NCBI GenBank assembly: GCA_905182995.1
Contig: CAJJDP010000068.1
Span: 27,878 to 88,619 of the forward strand
Source: Paramecium octaurelia
Lineage: Eukaryota; Ciliophora; Oligohymenophorea; Peniculida; Parameciidae
Length of the DNA stretch: 60,742 nucleotides
Direction: 5' to 3'
Shown here: in pieces, positions 21,645-34,512 of the stretch
How positions within the stretch are numbered: the first letter of the stretch is position 1
Layout: each line of letters starts with the position of its first letter
Position numbers and translations under genes: made by a program
Notes under the pieces: generated by a model
Databases searched by the model: none
What the model saw: the letters and a program-made list of their open reading frames with translations, nothing else
Told to the model about the DNA's origin: nothing

Positions 21645-24350
21645 TAGCTTTTCCTATTGGCTTTTCTTATTTCTTTTAACTATGGCTATTACAAGCAGAG
21701 GATTTCTAATGGTATACACAAGACTTGGTTTAATTATTTAACATTAGCATAATATTTTCCTCTGGTTTAGAGTTCAATTTGGATAAACGATAGAAATTAG
21801 CAACAATTAGAATTTAGATGAAAGCTGCAAATTATTGGTTCCTTAATAATAATTAATGAAGAGTAATTCGATAAATTTTTTACTTATTTTCCTTCAGAAT
21901 TCATTTCTTTTCATAAACTAAATCTTTCTCTTATTAGAATTCTTAGATCGATCACATAGGTTGTTATTTTCCCATTATATGCATTTATAAAAACTTTTGA
22001 TTAATACACAATGAATTGGTTTACTTTTTGCATTCTTATTCTACGCTTTCATCATCGCATTACTATTACCCTTAAAACATTCTTCAGCTAAAGCCATTTT
22101 AAAATAAACTATATATTTTCTATTGCAACATGATTATTCTATCTATCGATTCAATGGGGATTTTCCACTTCAATAAAAATATAAGCCTTCCTATTGGTCC
22201 TTTCATATAAAAACGTAATTTGATTTGATAAATACATGCAGAAGCAGCAAAATGTAAGAAGAAAGAATTTATAAAAATGTTAAGCTATGCTATTTCACTA
22301 ATATTAATTTGAGATTGAGAAAATCTTTAAAATGTTAATTAAAAAACTTATCTTGGAGTTAAAAGATTATTAAGGTAAGAAGTACTAAAAAATTTATAAT
22401 ATGTTGCAAATCAATATATCAAAGGAAAAATACTAATATAAGGAGAATCAATTTCCATAAAATGACAAGCTTTTGAGTAATTTTTTGACTCTTCCCTTTT
22501 AGGTTTAATGGCATCTTAAATAAAAACTTTTTATAAAATGACCTTCCTCATTCATTATATATAATTTCGTAATATTCTACAAAGTTTGACAAATGAATTT
22601 ATTTGAAAGTTCTGAAATTGCTTATATGTCAAGCAAAAACCATGATTCATAATGAAGGATTAACTATTATTTATTTAAATCAATTCTTTTCCTAATATTT
22701 CGATCGAAGCATGGCTTTTTGGTTGTTTGTTTTGATTTTTAATAAGCCCATCAATATATTAGTTGCTATATTCTTAGTGGAGTAATATGTAAAAAATGTG
22801 CCTTAAAAATAAATTAAATACCTAGAAATCTGTTTATTGTTAGTAATTATTAATATAATTTAAAATTTTAGTCTTCCCTTTCTTATCAAATCTTATAGAT
22901 TTACTAATTCAAATTAAAAAGCCATTTAATAAATATTTACTAATTCTACTTGGCAAGCTTAGTTCAATCTGATTATTTAAGAGAAACCTACCAATATACA
23001 GTAAAGATGTTGGTGGTTTCTTATCTTTAGCAAAATCTCGATTGCGCTTACCTAATAAAGATCTAGGATTCTAATTAATTTATGAATTCATCTTAAATCA
23101 AATAATTTATTGACATATTATTAATTTGTTTCTAGGAAAATAACATATTGAAGCGGTTATTAAAATTTCTCCTCTCAGCTCCAAAAATAGTATTTTGTCA
23201 TAGCTGGTGATTAATTGCAAATGTAGAAAACCCTGAATCAAATTAAAGCGTTCTTGATATTTATAATTGTTTTCTTTTATAATATTCGTCTATTTATCTA
23301 GATAAAATTATTAATTTTTATTAGGTTAAAACATATACCACATATGAAGTTATGAAATAGTCTTTATTGGTTCATTTTCTAGATTTATGTAGATTTTGAT
23401 AGTTTGAAAAATTGCTAAACTATCGATTAGAAAAATCCTCCATATGCTTGATATTTTAGATGGTTTTTTCTAAAGGATGGAAGAATAATAAAGTTTAGAA
23501 AGCAGATGGTATGATCAAATATCACAAATTCAATGATCGATAGATTAGTTAGTTTTATTCTATTAGAATCAAGATGCCTTAAAGTAATATATGTATTAGT
23601 AGCTCTTATCATTTTTTGAATTATCCCTAGCATTATTTTCATTTATTGTTTTTATCCAAATTCGATGGAAAGTGTGCATTCTAGATTGAAATGGTCAAAA
23701 AAAAAGAACACTGTTTAAATTCATGAGAATAATTGCTAGATGTAAAGATCATTGTTTTGGATTTAATTAATATTTACTAAAGCTTAAATATGTGGCACTT
23801 TCTAATTAAATTGGTCTTTTTTACAAATCATGCAAGAATGTAATTGATCATTTATGAAGTTTTTAAAAATATCAGCCTACAAATGCAATTGTGGGTAAAT
23901 TATAATTTTTAGATTCTCAAAATTCAAACATCCATTCCTTTATCATCTGGAACATCATCCTAATTTGATTTCAAAACATTTCGTTTCATTTCACTTCTCT
24001 ATTTTTTAAAGGCTAAATATACCTAGGGTTGAAAATTGCGACATTATTTTCAATAATTGGAAAAATTGATTTTAGGAAAAAATTCATCACTTAGAGTTGA
24101 TTTTCTTGTTATCTCTACAATCTCTACTCTTATAGTAATATTAGTATTAGGTGAAAAAACAAATAATATCATAATCATAAAAATCACATACATAATAATG
24201 AATATTTTAACATCATAAATACAATAATAAAAGCCTGAGGTTCTGGAAATGGTGTGTTAAATTCATCAACTTGAGATAATTGCTCTAGATCTTGACACAT
24301 CTGAAAAGGGATAGTTTTAATACCTATGCTGCTATTGTTTAGTTGACAAA
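21645..24350. other. gene-free AT-rich stretch
   Basis: Apart from a possible continuation of the upstream remnant to about 21840, I find only short scattered open pieces on both strands (for example minus strand 23427-23642 and 24184-24372) with no motif. Confidence 0.4.
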
Positions 24351-26253
24351 ATGAATAATAACAAAATATCAACTATTGAATAAACAAAAGATAGGATATC
24401 ATCTCTTAAAACTTAAAAAAAAGAAAATAAGACTAAAGAGATCCAAAAGAGGTTAGATTACTTCAAAAACATACTTGATTAAATTATGGATTTCAAAAAT
24501 ACTGTTGAAAATACCTTGGAAAAACTTTATAGTCAAATAAAAGCCTAAATTCATACAGTATAATAGGAAAAATAATTGTTATTAGAAGGCGTTTAGGTCT
24601 AGCAGAATTTTTAAGACGATGTCAAATCATTATCTTAATTTCTTTCATCAGAATACCAAGGTAAATAAATCGAATTTTAATAAGATAGCTAATTTATTGA
24701 TGAAATTTTTAAATAATTTGAACTCTTATTTAATAACGCTTCATACTTTTAAACTATCGACGCATTTAAGGATGCTAAATAGAAGATCAATGAAATAAAT
24801 GAAAATTTTTAAATTGAATTAATGCCCCAACAAAATAAAAATAATTATGTAAAATTTATTTTTATTTTAGAAAACTCCAAGTTTAAACAAAATTTGCCCT
24901 ATGCATAATAAGGAAATTATAATGATTGATATGGATACAAAGAAAAAAAAAGTAGATGATAGATTTGCGTGTGTTGATTGCATAAGTGATCATCCACATT
25001 GTTAATATAGAACAATTGAGAAAGTAAATCAGGAATGGAATTCTTAAAAATAACAATAAGATCGAGTTTTAAATGATTTGAAGTTAAAAAGGAAAGAGAA
25101 ATAAGCAAAATTAAATTAATAAGTTGCTTTGATTAGAAAAAATTACAATTAATAAATAAATGAAATCAGTGAAAAAATAATTACAGAATTTTCAACACCA
25201 ATAAATTAGACAAATGATATTTGCAAATTCAAGCAAACCTCTCTCCAAGGATTAACTAATGAAGAATTAGTTTCAAATATTAATTATTTGATTGAGTATG
25301 ATAAAGAAAATCAATTTTAAGATTCAAAAATTGTTTATGCAAAATCTAAGGATCTATTATTTGTAAAAGAGATAGAAAACAAATTGGAGCACTTAAAATA
25401 GCATAATTAATTAGACATCTAAGAGTCATTAAATATTTTAAAAGAAGATAATCGAATTCAAGGGATCAACTTATTATTCTAACAAATTTTGGAGTCCACT
25501 AAAGGAAATTAAGAATAATTAATTTTAAAGCAAGATTTAGAGGAGCTCTTAAATTCTTCTAAATAAATTTATTGCTAATAGGGTTTATTTAATCAAACAA
25601 TTCACAAATTTTAAGAACATCTTATAAAAATTAATAATATTAATAATAAAATGAAATAAATTCCTGATCATATAAATCTTACATTCTTTCAAAAATGTGT
25701 TCAAGATTATACTGATAAATTTCAAAATGATTTTCATTAATTAAAAAAATTTTGTGATATTGAAAATTTAGAGAACAAGTTAAACGCTTTGCAGATAGAC
25801 TACAAGAAATTAGAATAAGAGAGTAAGAAGATGATTGATGATTAGAATAACAAAATAGATTAGCTTAAAGAATTTGAAAAGGGGATATAATTAGAATTAA
25901 AAAAATCTAATGAAGAAAAGTAGTTATTAAATAAAAAACTGATAGAGTAGTAGAATAATTATGTACAATAAATAAAAGAAGAATAACTAAAAAATTAATA
26001 CTAAATTTAAGAACTAAATAACAACATAAGCTAAAAAGTTATTTAAATTAGTTAAGTTAAAAAAGAATTAGATTACAGAATATAAATGTTTGAACCAATA
26101 TCAAAACTATACATGATTCATTTTTACTTTGCGATTTTAATATTAATTTATTTAATTTGTTTCTTTGAAATTAAGGATATTTTCAAAATACTTGATGAGT
26201 TATATTTTAATCCCTAATTAATGTTGTTAGACACGCCTCATTTTTTTAGTTGA
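24351..26253 (+). CDS. zinc-motif coiled-coil protein with C-terminal membrane segment
   Basis: Exons 24351-24848 and 24871-26253 join into 626 residues; the 22-nt intron is GTAAAATT...TTTTAG. Residues 1-165 are Lys/Gln-rich coiled coil. Right after the intron comes KTPSLNKICPMHNKEIIMID and then FACVDC, a C-x2-H plus C-x2-C set that could bind one zinc. Residues ~210-570 are long coiled coil (KKLEQESKKMIDDQNNKIDQ and similar). Near residue 580-600 a hydrophobic helix, YFAILILIYLICFF, looks like a membrane anchor, followed by about 27 residues to TGA. The decayed copy at 7041-8580 shares the zinc motif and the intron position. Role unknown; an anchored coiled-coil tether is an inference. Confidence 0.85.
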
Positions 26254-26559
26254 TTTACACTTGAGCTGAATTTAACTGCCTTTCTAAGGATACACAATAG
26301 GATAGTTGCCTGTAAACTTAAATTTGAATCTGAATTAGTTGGGTGCCTTCTAAAAAATATCAAATAAAATACAAGAGTCTACCCAATTATTTTTAAGTCA
26401 TCTCTTGCAAATTAAGGAGTTTAGGGGTTTTCTTCAAGCTGTCTTGGCAAATAAAAATTTTCATTTAAGGAGACACAATTATAAATATAGAGATGCGAAA
26501 TGCATAATTTGAGAGTACCTAAAGATCTCACGTTGTGACAAGAAATTTTTGAACTTAAA
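26254..26559. other. intergenic, nothing clear
   Basis: Short spacer after the coiled-coil gene. Weak coding-like bits occur but no frame stays open. Confidence 0.35.
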
Positions 26560-27080
26560 GATATGAACAAGAATAAAGGTAATATCAATTACTTAAAGAA
26601 GTTCAGAAGAATACCCATGAAGCAGAGCAAGAAAGAATAAAGAATATATTTTATTGAGAGTTAACCTTAGCAAAAGTGAAGATCAATTTGGTTAGATACA
26701 CATAATCAGAAAAAGCTGATTTAAGCTTTATGACCATATAATAATACTCTAAATTACTGGCAACTCCAATTTATAACACATTTGAATTCCCAGCAAGATT
26801 TGTCACTTTTAAGTAAATAATTAATGAGAAATTAAGCTTTACTAGTGCTTAAGGAAGAAAATCTAACAGCTAGGGTATTACGCAGCATTTCCTTTCAAAC
26901 AGACTTATGAATTATGAGACCTTGATCAATATTTTTCAAATTATGCTTTGTTTCCTTTCTGGTAAACGCATGATAATCATCTATATGGATTGGATTAGGT
27001 CAAAAATATCATAATCTAAATAAGACAAAAATACTAAGTAAATTAAATTATCAAATTAGATACATATATATATATATATC
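26560..27080 (+). pseudogene. coiled-coil protein remnant
   Basis: A plus-strand frame starts Gln/Glu-rich (YEQEQRQYQLLKEVQKNTHE, about 26565), meets one TGA near 26654, and then stays open for about 140 codons including IYNTFEFPARFVTFKQIINE and GRKSNSQGITQHFLSNRLMN. No ATG or intron solution was found. It could be the 3' end of a paralogue of the preceding gene family, but no zinc motif is visible. Confidence 0.4.
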
Positions 27081-28854
27081 TAGTATAGAATATATCATAC
27101 TTTGAAAGTCATATTCCTAATTCCATTACTTATTTAGGCTGACTACATAATACTTCAATCATAGATAAAATTTATACATATCTTTATACAAAGTTATGCT
27201 TTAATAGACAATTGAGTTTGAGATACGATAATAACTAACCAATCTACTACTCCAAATTAACTGAAGCTTACCAAGTTGTCGCATAGGTTGCTTTAAAAAA
27301 TCATTCTTTTTTATCAAAAGTCCACTTTTAAATAATCTTGTTGAATTTTTATGTTCTTGGGGATTGAAACAAAGAAATGAAGATGTACAGCCTCTAAGGT
27401 TGAGCAAGGGCTGCTAAAATAATAAACTTGATTCAAAAAATCAATTTAAGGTATTCTAAGGGAAAATTTATTGTGCTTTCTTATTTTGAAAATTGCCTTT
27501 TTTTAAAAGAAGAATCTGAGATACTAATTAATTTTAATAGAATAATAATATTATGGGCCGACTTTTTCTCCTTTTTTTCTTTATCAAAAATATGGGCCAG
27601 ATATGTATCGATTCTACATTACATAAGTATTTCGAAATGATTAACTTTAGATTTTCCTATAATTGAAATGCTACTTATAAGTTAATTACTCTTGAGGTAG
27701 GCATACCTTCTCTTCGCTTTTAAAGCATTAAACCAAATTATCTTTTTACAAGTTTATTTATATTAAATAATATAAATGATGATATGGTCTGAGTTATTAT
27801 CTAATAAATGATTCGGCTTAGACAATCATCTTTTTTCCCCTACCTTATCTCTTTTAATGTAAGTGCTACGCTAGAAGAGTTAATTGAATTTCCTCTTAAA
27901 TTCAGCCATCGCTTAAGTTTATATATATTTAAATTCTTAGTTCTACATATTTAGGCTCAAAAAACTTATCATTCTCTCCTCTAAGTCCTCCTTCACATTC
28001 ATCTTTGTAAACCCTGAAACGCTTGTCTTAGTAAATTTCAAGTTCAACTTATATCTCTTTTTATTATGGTCATTAATTAATATTTCCTTTAACCTCTCTT
28101 CATCCTTCACTAAGTCAAATGTGGGAAGATGGCTAAATTTAATAATTAATGAAATGCTAAAGTGATAAAATAAAATTAACTTTTATTTCGAAGGGAGTCC
28201 CCGGATAAAAGTTGACTTTAGGTCCAATTAACTTATCTAAAATTTTAGTGAAGTTAAGAAATTTATATTTTCGACTCACATGAGAAACGCAAATATCACT
28301 TAAATCATTAACTTCAGCATAGTCACTTGTTTATTCCCTAATCTAAATGCTATTTTCGGTAAATTATATACTAAGCCTCTTGAGATAAATATAGCTTCTC
28401 TTCAACATTAAGCATTAGGATTATTTATTTATTCTGTTGAATAAAGAAAACCATTCAGATTTTATGCAAGAAATTTCGATAATTCAATTACGAATGAAAT
28501 CGCTTAAATATTCCATTCTTAATCATAGTTTAAAAATTAAATTTTATATAATTAAAATAGTTTAGTTGAACTAATTGTTGACTCATTTCCTTAAAAAATT
28601 AATTAATATTTTTTATAAATTCTCTAGCATACTTAATTTGATATGTCCTCTCCTTCACAAAAATATACGTCTGTTATTAGTAGCCCTTTGAATTTGGAAA
28701 GTAAGTGTTTGTTGATTTTTACTCTATATTCTTTTACTTTATTTTATAAAAAAATGAATGTTGATATTTTGTCCTTAGATTATTTAGACCAGCTCTTTTT
28801 TTCTTCATTAAGTGCTTTTTTTCTGGCTTTTATAATTAATTAAATCATTTTAAA
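27081..28854. other. no supported gene
   Basis: Begins with an (AT)n microsatellite at about 27062-27078. Short open pieces on both strands (27201-27407 minus, 27428-27640 plus, 28643-28843 plus) lack motifs, and the first is interrupted when extended. I cannot support a gene. Confidence 0.4.
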
Positions 28855-29467
28855 ATGTAGGGCTCTGATAAATTTGTTATTTTTTTCTTAATTAAGGGTA
28901 AATGGGTAATTTTAGAGGATTAATAAGGTTATATTCCTTCTATTCTTTTCCTGTTCTGTCATCATTACTCATAATATTGTGTAAGTCTCTTCCATCTTAA
29001 GTTAATAAATATCCTAATAGTTTCCTTACATGTAAGTCGTTATAATAATATATCAACATGCAATAGTTTTAAGATTAATTACAAAGACGAAGCAATTTAT
29101 TTACTATTTAATTTCCTTTGTGATATTGGAATGTTCGAACTATTTGAGGGAATAATTGGAAAAATAACGAACAATTACTGGAGATTATTAATAAAGCTGA
29201 ATTCTCGAGATTGACAGGTTTTACATGGATAACTTACCTAGGTCTAAGACGTAATTAAATAACATATTATTAGATATGCTAATAGTTTATAACATGAGAT
29301 ATTTTAGGATATTATGAATTGTAATCATAGGTTAAAATATAAATTTATGGTCTTTTTAATGGATTTGTATTTGTCTCTGGAAATACAATTTCAATTTTAG
29401 AAGCAGTTATGTAAAGTATAAGAATGTATTAATGTACACTTTTTGTTCTATTTATTAAATCAGTGAA
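28855..29467 (+). pseudogene. unknown protein, single in-frame TGA
   Basis: ATG at 28855 opens 119 codons to TGA at 29212-29214, with a coding block KDEAIYLLFNFLCDIGMFEL. The same frame continues after the TGA for about 80 codons (DVIKQHIIRYANSLQHEIFQ) to another TGA at about 29464. GTA...AG segments near 28900 and 28980 could be stopless 3n introns, so the exon structure is not fixed. It may be a real gene with a missed intron or a gene with one nonsense change. Family not recognised. Confidence 0.4.
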
Positions 29468-29740
29468 AAAGAGGGGGCAGGTGATGGATGCTTAAAATAA
29501 TCTATTGATAAATTATTATTTTATGAAATCTATTAGGATAAAGATCAATCTTATTATAATTGTAAGCTCAATTTTCTATGATCATTAAGTTATAATAAAC
29601 TTATTTAAAAAATTAGTATACTCTATTTAAAAATCCTTGCTTAAGAAACATATGATAATTAGACCATAGATATAAAATAACTATATTACTTTAGATTTTC
29701 TTTCATTGTTATTTATAGTAACAAATTAAAGAGAACGCAA

Positions 29741-30998
29741 TTAAATAATTATCATTGAATCATTTATATGTAACTGATGCCTTGGTTTCTAAATAAAGCA
29801 ACTCTATAGACCAATTTATTCATATTCTATCCATCAATTAGTAATTAATTACAAGGGAGATTTTATCCTCTCTCTTTTTTATTTCTCCTCCTCAAATTAG
29901 TTAATAAACTTATGTAAGTTAATAATGACAAATAGATATGGACTACAGGCCAGATCCTATAGTGTTCCATCTCATATCTCTTCTCCTTCAAATAATTACA
30001 ATCTTAAAGAGCTCTGGTTTTTCCTCTTCACTAACTTACCCTAAAATTCCTTGCAAGAATTGCCCAAAAAAAAAAATCCAACCAAAGACATCATTGTCTC
30101 TTATAAAAATTACCCCAAACACCTCCTTCCTGAAAATCTTGAAATAGAATAATCTTTTTTATTGAAAGAGATTATTCTATTTAATTATTCTTGATTAAAC
30201 GATAATCTAAGAGGCTGCTTCTCATAATTATTAATTCAAAAACCTTTAAAACCCCTGCTTTTGTGTTCTTTTAATAATTTCAATTATTAATCTTTAAGCC
30301 CACTTAATATTTTTCTATTCCTAAAGATTTACCTTAATATCCTATTCTATGAAATCAGATTATGTGAATTGGAAATTTCAACTAAAATAAAAAGTTTGGA
30401 GTGGATGTTAATTTAACTTACTTTCTAATCACAGACATATTGAAGGTATGTGTATCACAAAAAAAAATGAATCTATTACAGAAATCACTGGTACTTCTGA
30501 TCAAAATGTAAATCTCACTTTAATATTCATCTAATACCACTTAATCATGAGATTTCAAATTTTGAAATAATTAAAATTATAAATTAGTATAAAAAAATTA
30601 TTTGAAGTATAAAACCTAAATTATTAAAAGATGATTTTTGGATTCGATTATTTTTTATTTTATAAGAAAAATCGAAAAAAACAATAAAAGAATCGAAATT
30701 AATATATTAAGGAACCAAAGATGGATTGAATAAGGATTAATTTTGGATTAAATGTAATGGCAAATGTAATCTAATTATGATATTCTAATCTTAAAGTGGG
30801 CATATCTTTGGTGGATATTCTCCATGTAAATGGTAACAGAATCTTAATAATAATGTTTAAGATGATACATTATCATCATTCATCTTTTCCTAAACGCATG
30901 ATTAAATCTACTCTTTGAAATTAGAGAACAAATAAAATGCAATTTCGAGTTGGTCTTCACATGGTCCTAGATTTGGAGGCGGTTGTGATCTAGCAATA
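29741..30998. repeat. contig-overlap duplicate, left copy (pair 3)
   Basis: 1258 bases repeated at 31000-32257 right after the single N at 30999; no difference was noticed. The left copy stops inside the TLDc coding region. Confidence 0.9.
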
Positions 30999-30999
30999 N

Positions 31000-32257
31000 T
31001 TAAATAATTATCATTGAATCATTTATATGTAACTGATGCCTTGGTTTCTAAATAAAGCAACTCTATAGACCAATTTATTCATATTCTATCCATCAATTAG
31101 TAATTAATTACAAGGGAGATTTTATCCTCTCTCTTTTTTATTTCTCCTCCTCAAATTAGTTAATAAACTTATGTAAGTTAATAATGACAAATAGATATGG
31201 ACTACAGGCCAGATCCTATAGTGTTCCATCTCATATCTCTTCTCCTTCAAATAATTACAATCTTAAAGAGCTCTGGTTTTTCCTCTTCACTAACTTACCC
31301 TAAAATTCCTTGCAAGAATTGCCCAAAAAAAAAAATCCAACCAAAGACATCATTGTCTCTTATAAAAATTACCCCAAACACCTCCTTCCTGAAAATCTTG
31401 AAATAGAATAATCTTTTTTATTGAAAGAGATTATTCTATTTAATTATTCTTGATTAAACGATAATCTAAGAGGCTGCTTCTCATAATTATTAATTCAAAA
31501 ACCTTTAAAACCCCTGCTTTTGTGTTCTTTTAATAATTTCAATTATTAATCTTTAAGCCCACTTAATATTTTTCTATTCCTAAAGATTTACCTTAATATC
31601 CTATTCTATGAAATCAGATTATGTGAATTGGAAATTTCAACTAAAATAAAAAGTTTGGAGTGGATGTTAATTTAACTTACTTTCTAATCACAGACATATT
31701 GAAGGTATGTGTATCACAAAAAAAAATGAATCTATTACAGAAATCACTGGTACTTCTGATCAAAATGTAAATCTCACTTTAATATTCATCTAATACCACT
31801 TAATCATGAGATTTCAAATTTTGAAATAATTAAAATTATAAATTAGTATAAAAAAATTATTTGAAGTATAAAACCTAAATTATTAAAAGATGATTTTTGG
31901 ATTCGATTATTTTTTATTTTATAAGAAAAATCGAAAAAAACAATAAAAGAATCGAAATTAATATATTAAGGAACCAAAGATGGATTGAATAAGGATTAAT
32001 TTTGGATTAAATGTAATGGCAAATGTAATCTAATTATGATATTCTAATCTTAAAGTGGGCATATCTTTGGTGGATATTCTCCATGTAAATGGTAACAGAA
32101 TCTTAATAATAATGTTTAAGATGATACATTATCATCATTCATCTTTTCCTAAACGCATGATTAAATCTACTCTTTGAAATTAGAGAACAAATAAAATGCA
32201 ATTTCGAGTTGGTCTTCACATGGTCCTAGATTTGGAGGCGGTTGTGATCTAGCAATA
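31000..32257. repeat. contig-overlap duplicate, right copy (pair 3)
   Basis: Same as 29741-30998; it runs on into the 3' end of the TLDc gene, so this copy is the one to use for annotation. Confidence 0.9.
31196..31690 (+). pseudogene. coding-like remnant upstream of the TLDc end
   Basis: One frame reads SYSVPSHISSPSNNYNLKEL from about 31215 and stays open about 85 codons to a TGA near 31449, then continues to about 31690. A second frame over the same bases gives a 69-codon ATG ORF at 31197-31406, so the true frame is uncertain. It may be the 5' part of the TLDc gene. It is present twice (also 29937-30430) because of the N junction. Confidence 0.3.
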
Positions 32258-32404
32258 AATTCGAATGATTTACAAGATGGTTATTCAAAACTGGGTCATT
32301 CATATTAATGGGATAAATATTAGAATTCTAGTTCTACTCATTTATTTGGATAGGATAAACCACAGATAACAGAATGCGAAATATTTGAATTAAATTTTTT
32401 ATGA
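31780..32404 (+). CDS. TLDc-domain protein, 3' part
   Basis: The frame ending at TGA 32402-32404 encodes a recognisable TLDc domain from about 31970: IYQGTKDGLNKDQFW, FGGYSPCKW, TLSSFIFSQTHDQIYSLK, GPRFGGGCDLAI and LFGQDKPQITECEIFEL. A TGA at 31862-31864 is removed by a 21-nt intron (GTATAAAA...TTGAAG, 31845-31865), which joins NFEIIKIIN upstream to IKPKLLKDDFW. TLDc domains are found in proteins linked to oxidative-stress protection and V-ATPase binding; in Paramecium they are common and uncharacterised. The 5' end was not resolved, so the gene may be partial or broken. The left copy lacks the last ~150 bases. Confidence 0.7.
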
Positions 32405-32849
32405 AATTTAAATTGATTAATATTGTCATTGAATGAAATGTGTCAAAATCTATAAATTTCATTGTTAGAATTGAAATTAATAATTAAAAAGATATATATT
32501 ATAAAATCTTGGTATAATTTTATATCAAACTTTAAATATTAGAACAGCAAAATAATATGAAGGCAATAATTATTAAATCAATGGCCTCTTTATAATATAA
32601 TAATCATTTATCTATTATTTACATAAGCAAAATTTTCATCATTGAAGTAAAAATTGATTGATATGATATTCTTCATAAGAACTCTTTACCTTGATAGTCT
32701 TTACTGGTTACTAAAATTTGAGTAGGTTCAATTATTATGATCATAGGCAAATTATAATAGAAACTTGATTGGTAGAAGAAGGAATTTAGATCCTGAAACA
32801 TGATATCGATTTTCTGGAACTTAGAAACTTTTTGAAAAAATAAGCTTAT
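32405..32849. other. intergenic, nothing seen
   Basis: AT-rich sequence downstream of the TLDc gene with no usable frame. Confidence 0.4.
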
Positions 32850-33482
32850 TCAAGTAATGAATAAAGAAATCTATCAAGTACAACTTAACACAATTTCTAA
32901 TATTTAAGAAATTGTTCCAGATAAATAAATGAAGTAATAGTTACGAAGAATAGAAGATTTATTAATACGAAAGCTAATTATGAAGAACGATTAAAAGAAA
33001 TTTACCTATTTCAAATTTAAAAAAGCTAAAATGAAGGTTTATTATTATTTAAATTCTTTAATAAAATGATTTTGCAATACCAAATGATTTAAAAAAAGGA
33101 CAAAGTAGATCGAAATTCAATTAGTTTTTAATTATGTATCATACTAATTTTAAATACCCAGACTAGATTTTTAGGCAATTTCAATTAATGTTTTTCCCGA
33201 GATTTTTTAAACTTAAAACAATAGTTAGAAATAAGGAAATTGAAATCTTGGATAATATTATTCATATGTACCTGGTTAAGACTTTATTCAAATTAAAGTC
33301 TCACTTTAAATTAAATCATATTTCTTGAAATTATTAAATTCAAACGTTCTTTAAAAATATTAATTACATTTCAATTAAAAAATACTTTCAACACTCAAAT
33401 ACTGTTGAAAAGCTGCAAATTAACCTCTAATTTCTATATAAACAAATAATTTTTTGTTAATAACTCAAAAATTGATTGAGTG
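32850..33482 (+). pseudogene. helical protein remnant with frameshift
   Basis: ATG near 32859 begins NKEIYQVQLNTISNIQEIVP and continues to about 32960. The natural continuation, KANYEERLKEIYLFQIQKSQ, lies in the next frame, which then has no TGA for about 170 codons to about 33482. No intron spans the change. The first ~100 residues look like a helical or coiled-coil protein; the distal part is less convincing. Family unknown. Confidence 0.35.
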
Positions 33483-34512
33483 ATAACTAAGTTAAATATA
33501 CTTTCTATTATTATATCAAAGCACCAATTTAATTTAAAATTATTAATATAAGCTTTCATTTTCTATTTGCCTTAAGGAAATTTTATTAAGTAACTTTTAT
33601 GAATCATCATTCATTTAGTTCAACCTTCCTTTGAGATTACAAATAAAATATTAAAATTGTTCTCATCTATAATGAATCTTGGATATTAATACCCTAAGAA
33701 AATTTACTTTTATTGAAGTCAACTTGCGATAGCACGCGATAAAATAAAATTAGATATATGAACATACAATTTACATTAAATCTGAATTCTAATTTTAATT
33801 TTAACTTTCATTTTTTAAATAATTCAATAATCTGTATGGTATTATTCTCCTTAATAGAACCTTAATAATTTTGTAATTAATTCAGGAATTAAAATAGATG
33901 AAATTCCAAATATCATTTTTATAAAATAAGAATACCATTCAATATCAATAATTCTTCATTTTGGCTATAAAATAGTATGACATTTGGTGTTCCCGAGACT
34001 AATTATTAAATTTTTGATAAATTTAAACATTATTGAAATTCAAGTTGCTAATTGAAATTAGCTTAGGCCAAATTAGAATCTCAATAGTCTCGATAGACAT
34101 AGATTAGGTCAAAGCTATAATACAGGGTTGAATTCCACCTTGTTGAATCTTAGTGATTAAGGTTGTGAAAAACGATCCATTCAATTCAATAACTTAGATG
34201 AGAATGGCCTATTCCAAATTAAATTATTGAGTTTAGAACTGGATAGTTTCCATTTACAAACTTCTTCATTCTTCCCTATTTATCTTTATGGCCCTCATAA
34301 ATAATACGGTACCTCTTTTAACAGATTTAATTCCTGTAGTATTCTATCTCATTAGGTATATTTTCAATTCTTTATAAGAAACATATATACCAGGAGTTTT
34401 GTGATATTAAACATATATTTATATATCTTCTTAATAATTCTGATTAATTAAGTTTGAATTTTTATATAAATGCATAATTTCACAAGGATTCTTAGTTATA
34501 ATAATAGTAACT
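33483..34512. other. gene-free, upstream region of the VWA gene
   Basis: No usable frame on either strand. It includes the 5' flank of the single-exon VWA gene; no specific promoter motif can be named. Confidence 0.4.

Noticed and set aside
27062..27080. (AT)n tract as a replication origin or regulatory site
   Set aside because: Short AT repeats are expected by chance in DNA this AT-rich; nothing else supports a role.
29938..31406. Duplicated 69-residue ORF as a gene pair
   Set aside because: Same contig-overlap artefact; an alternative frame over the same bases is at least as coding-like.
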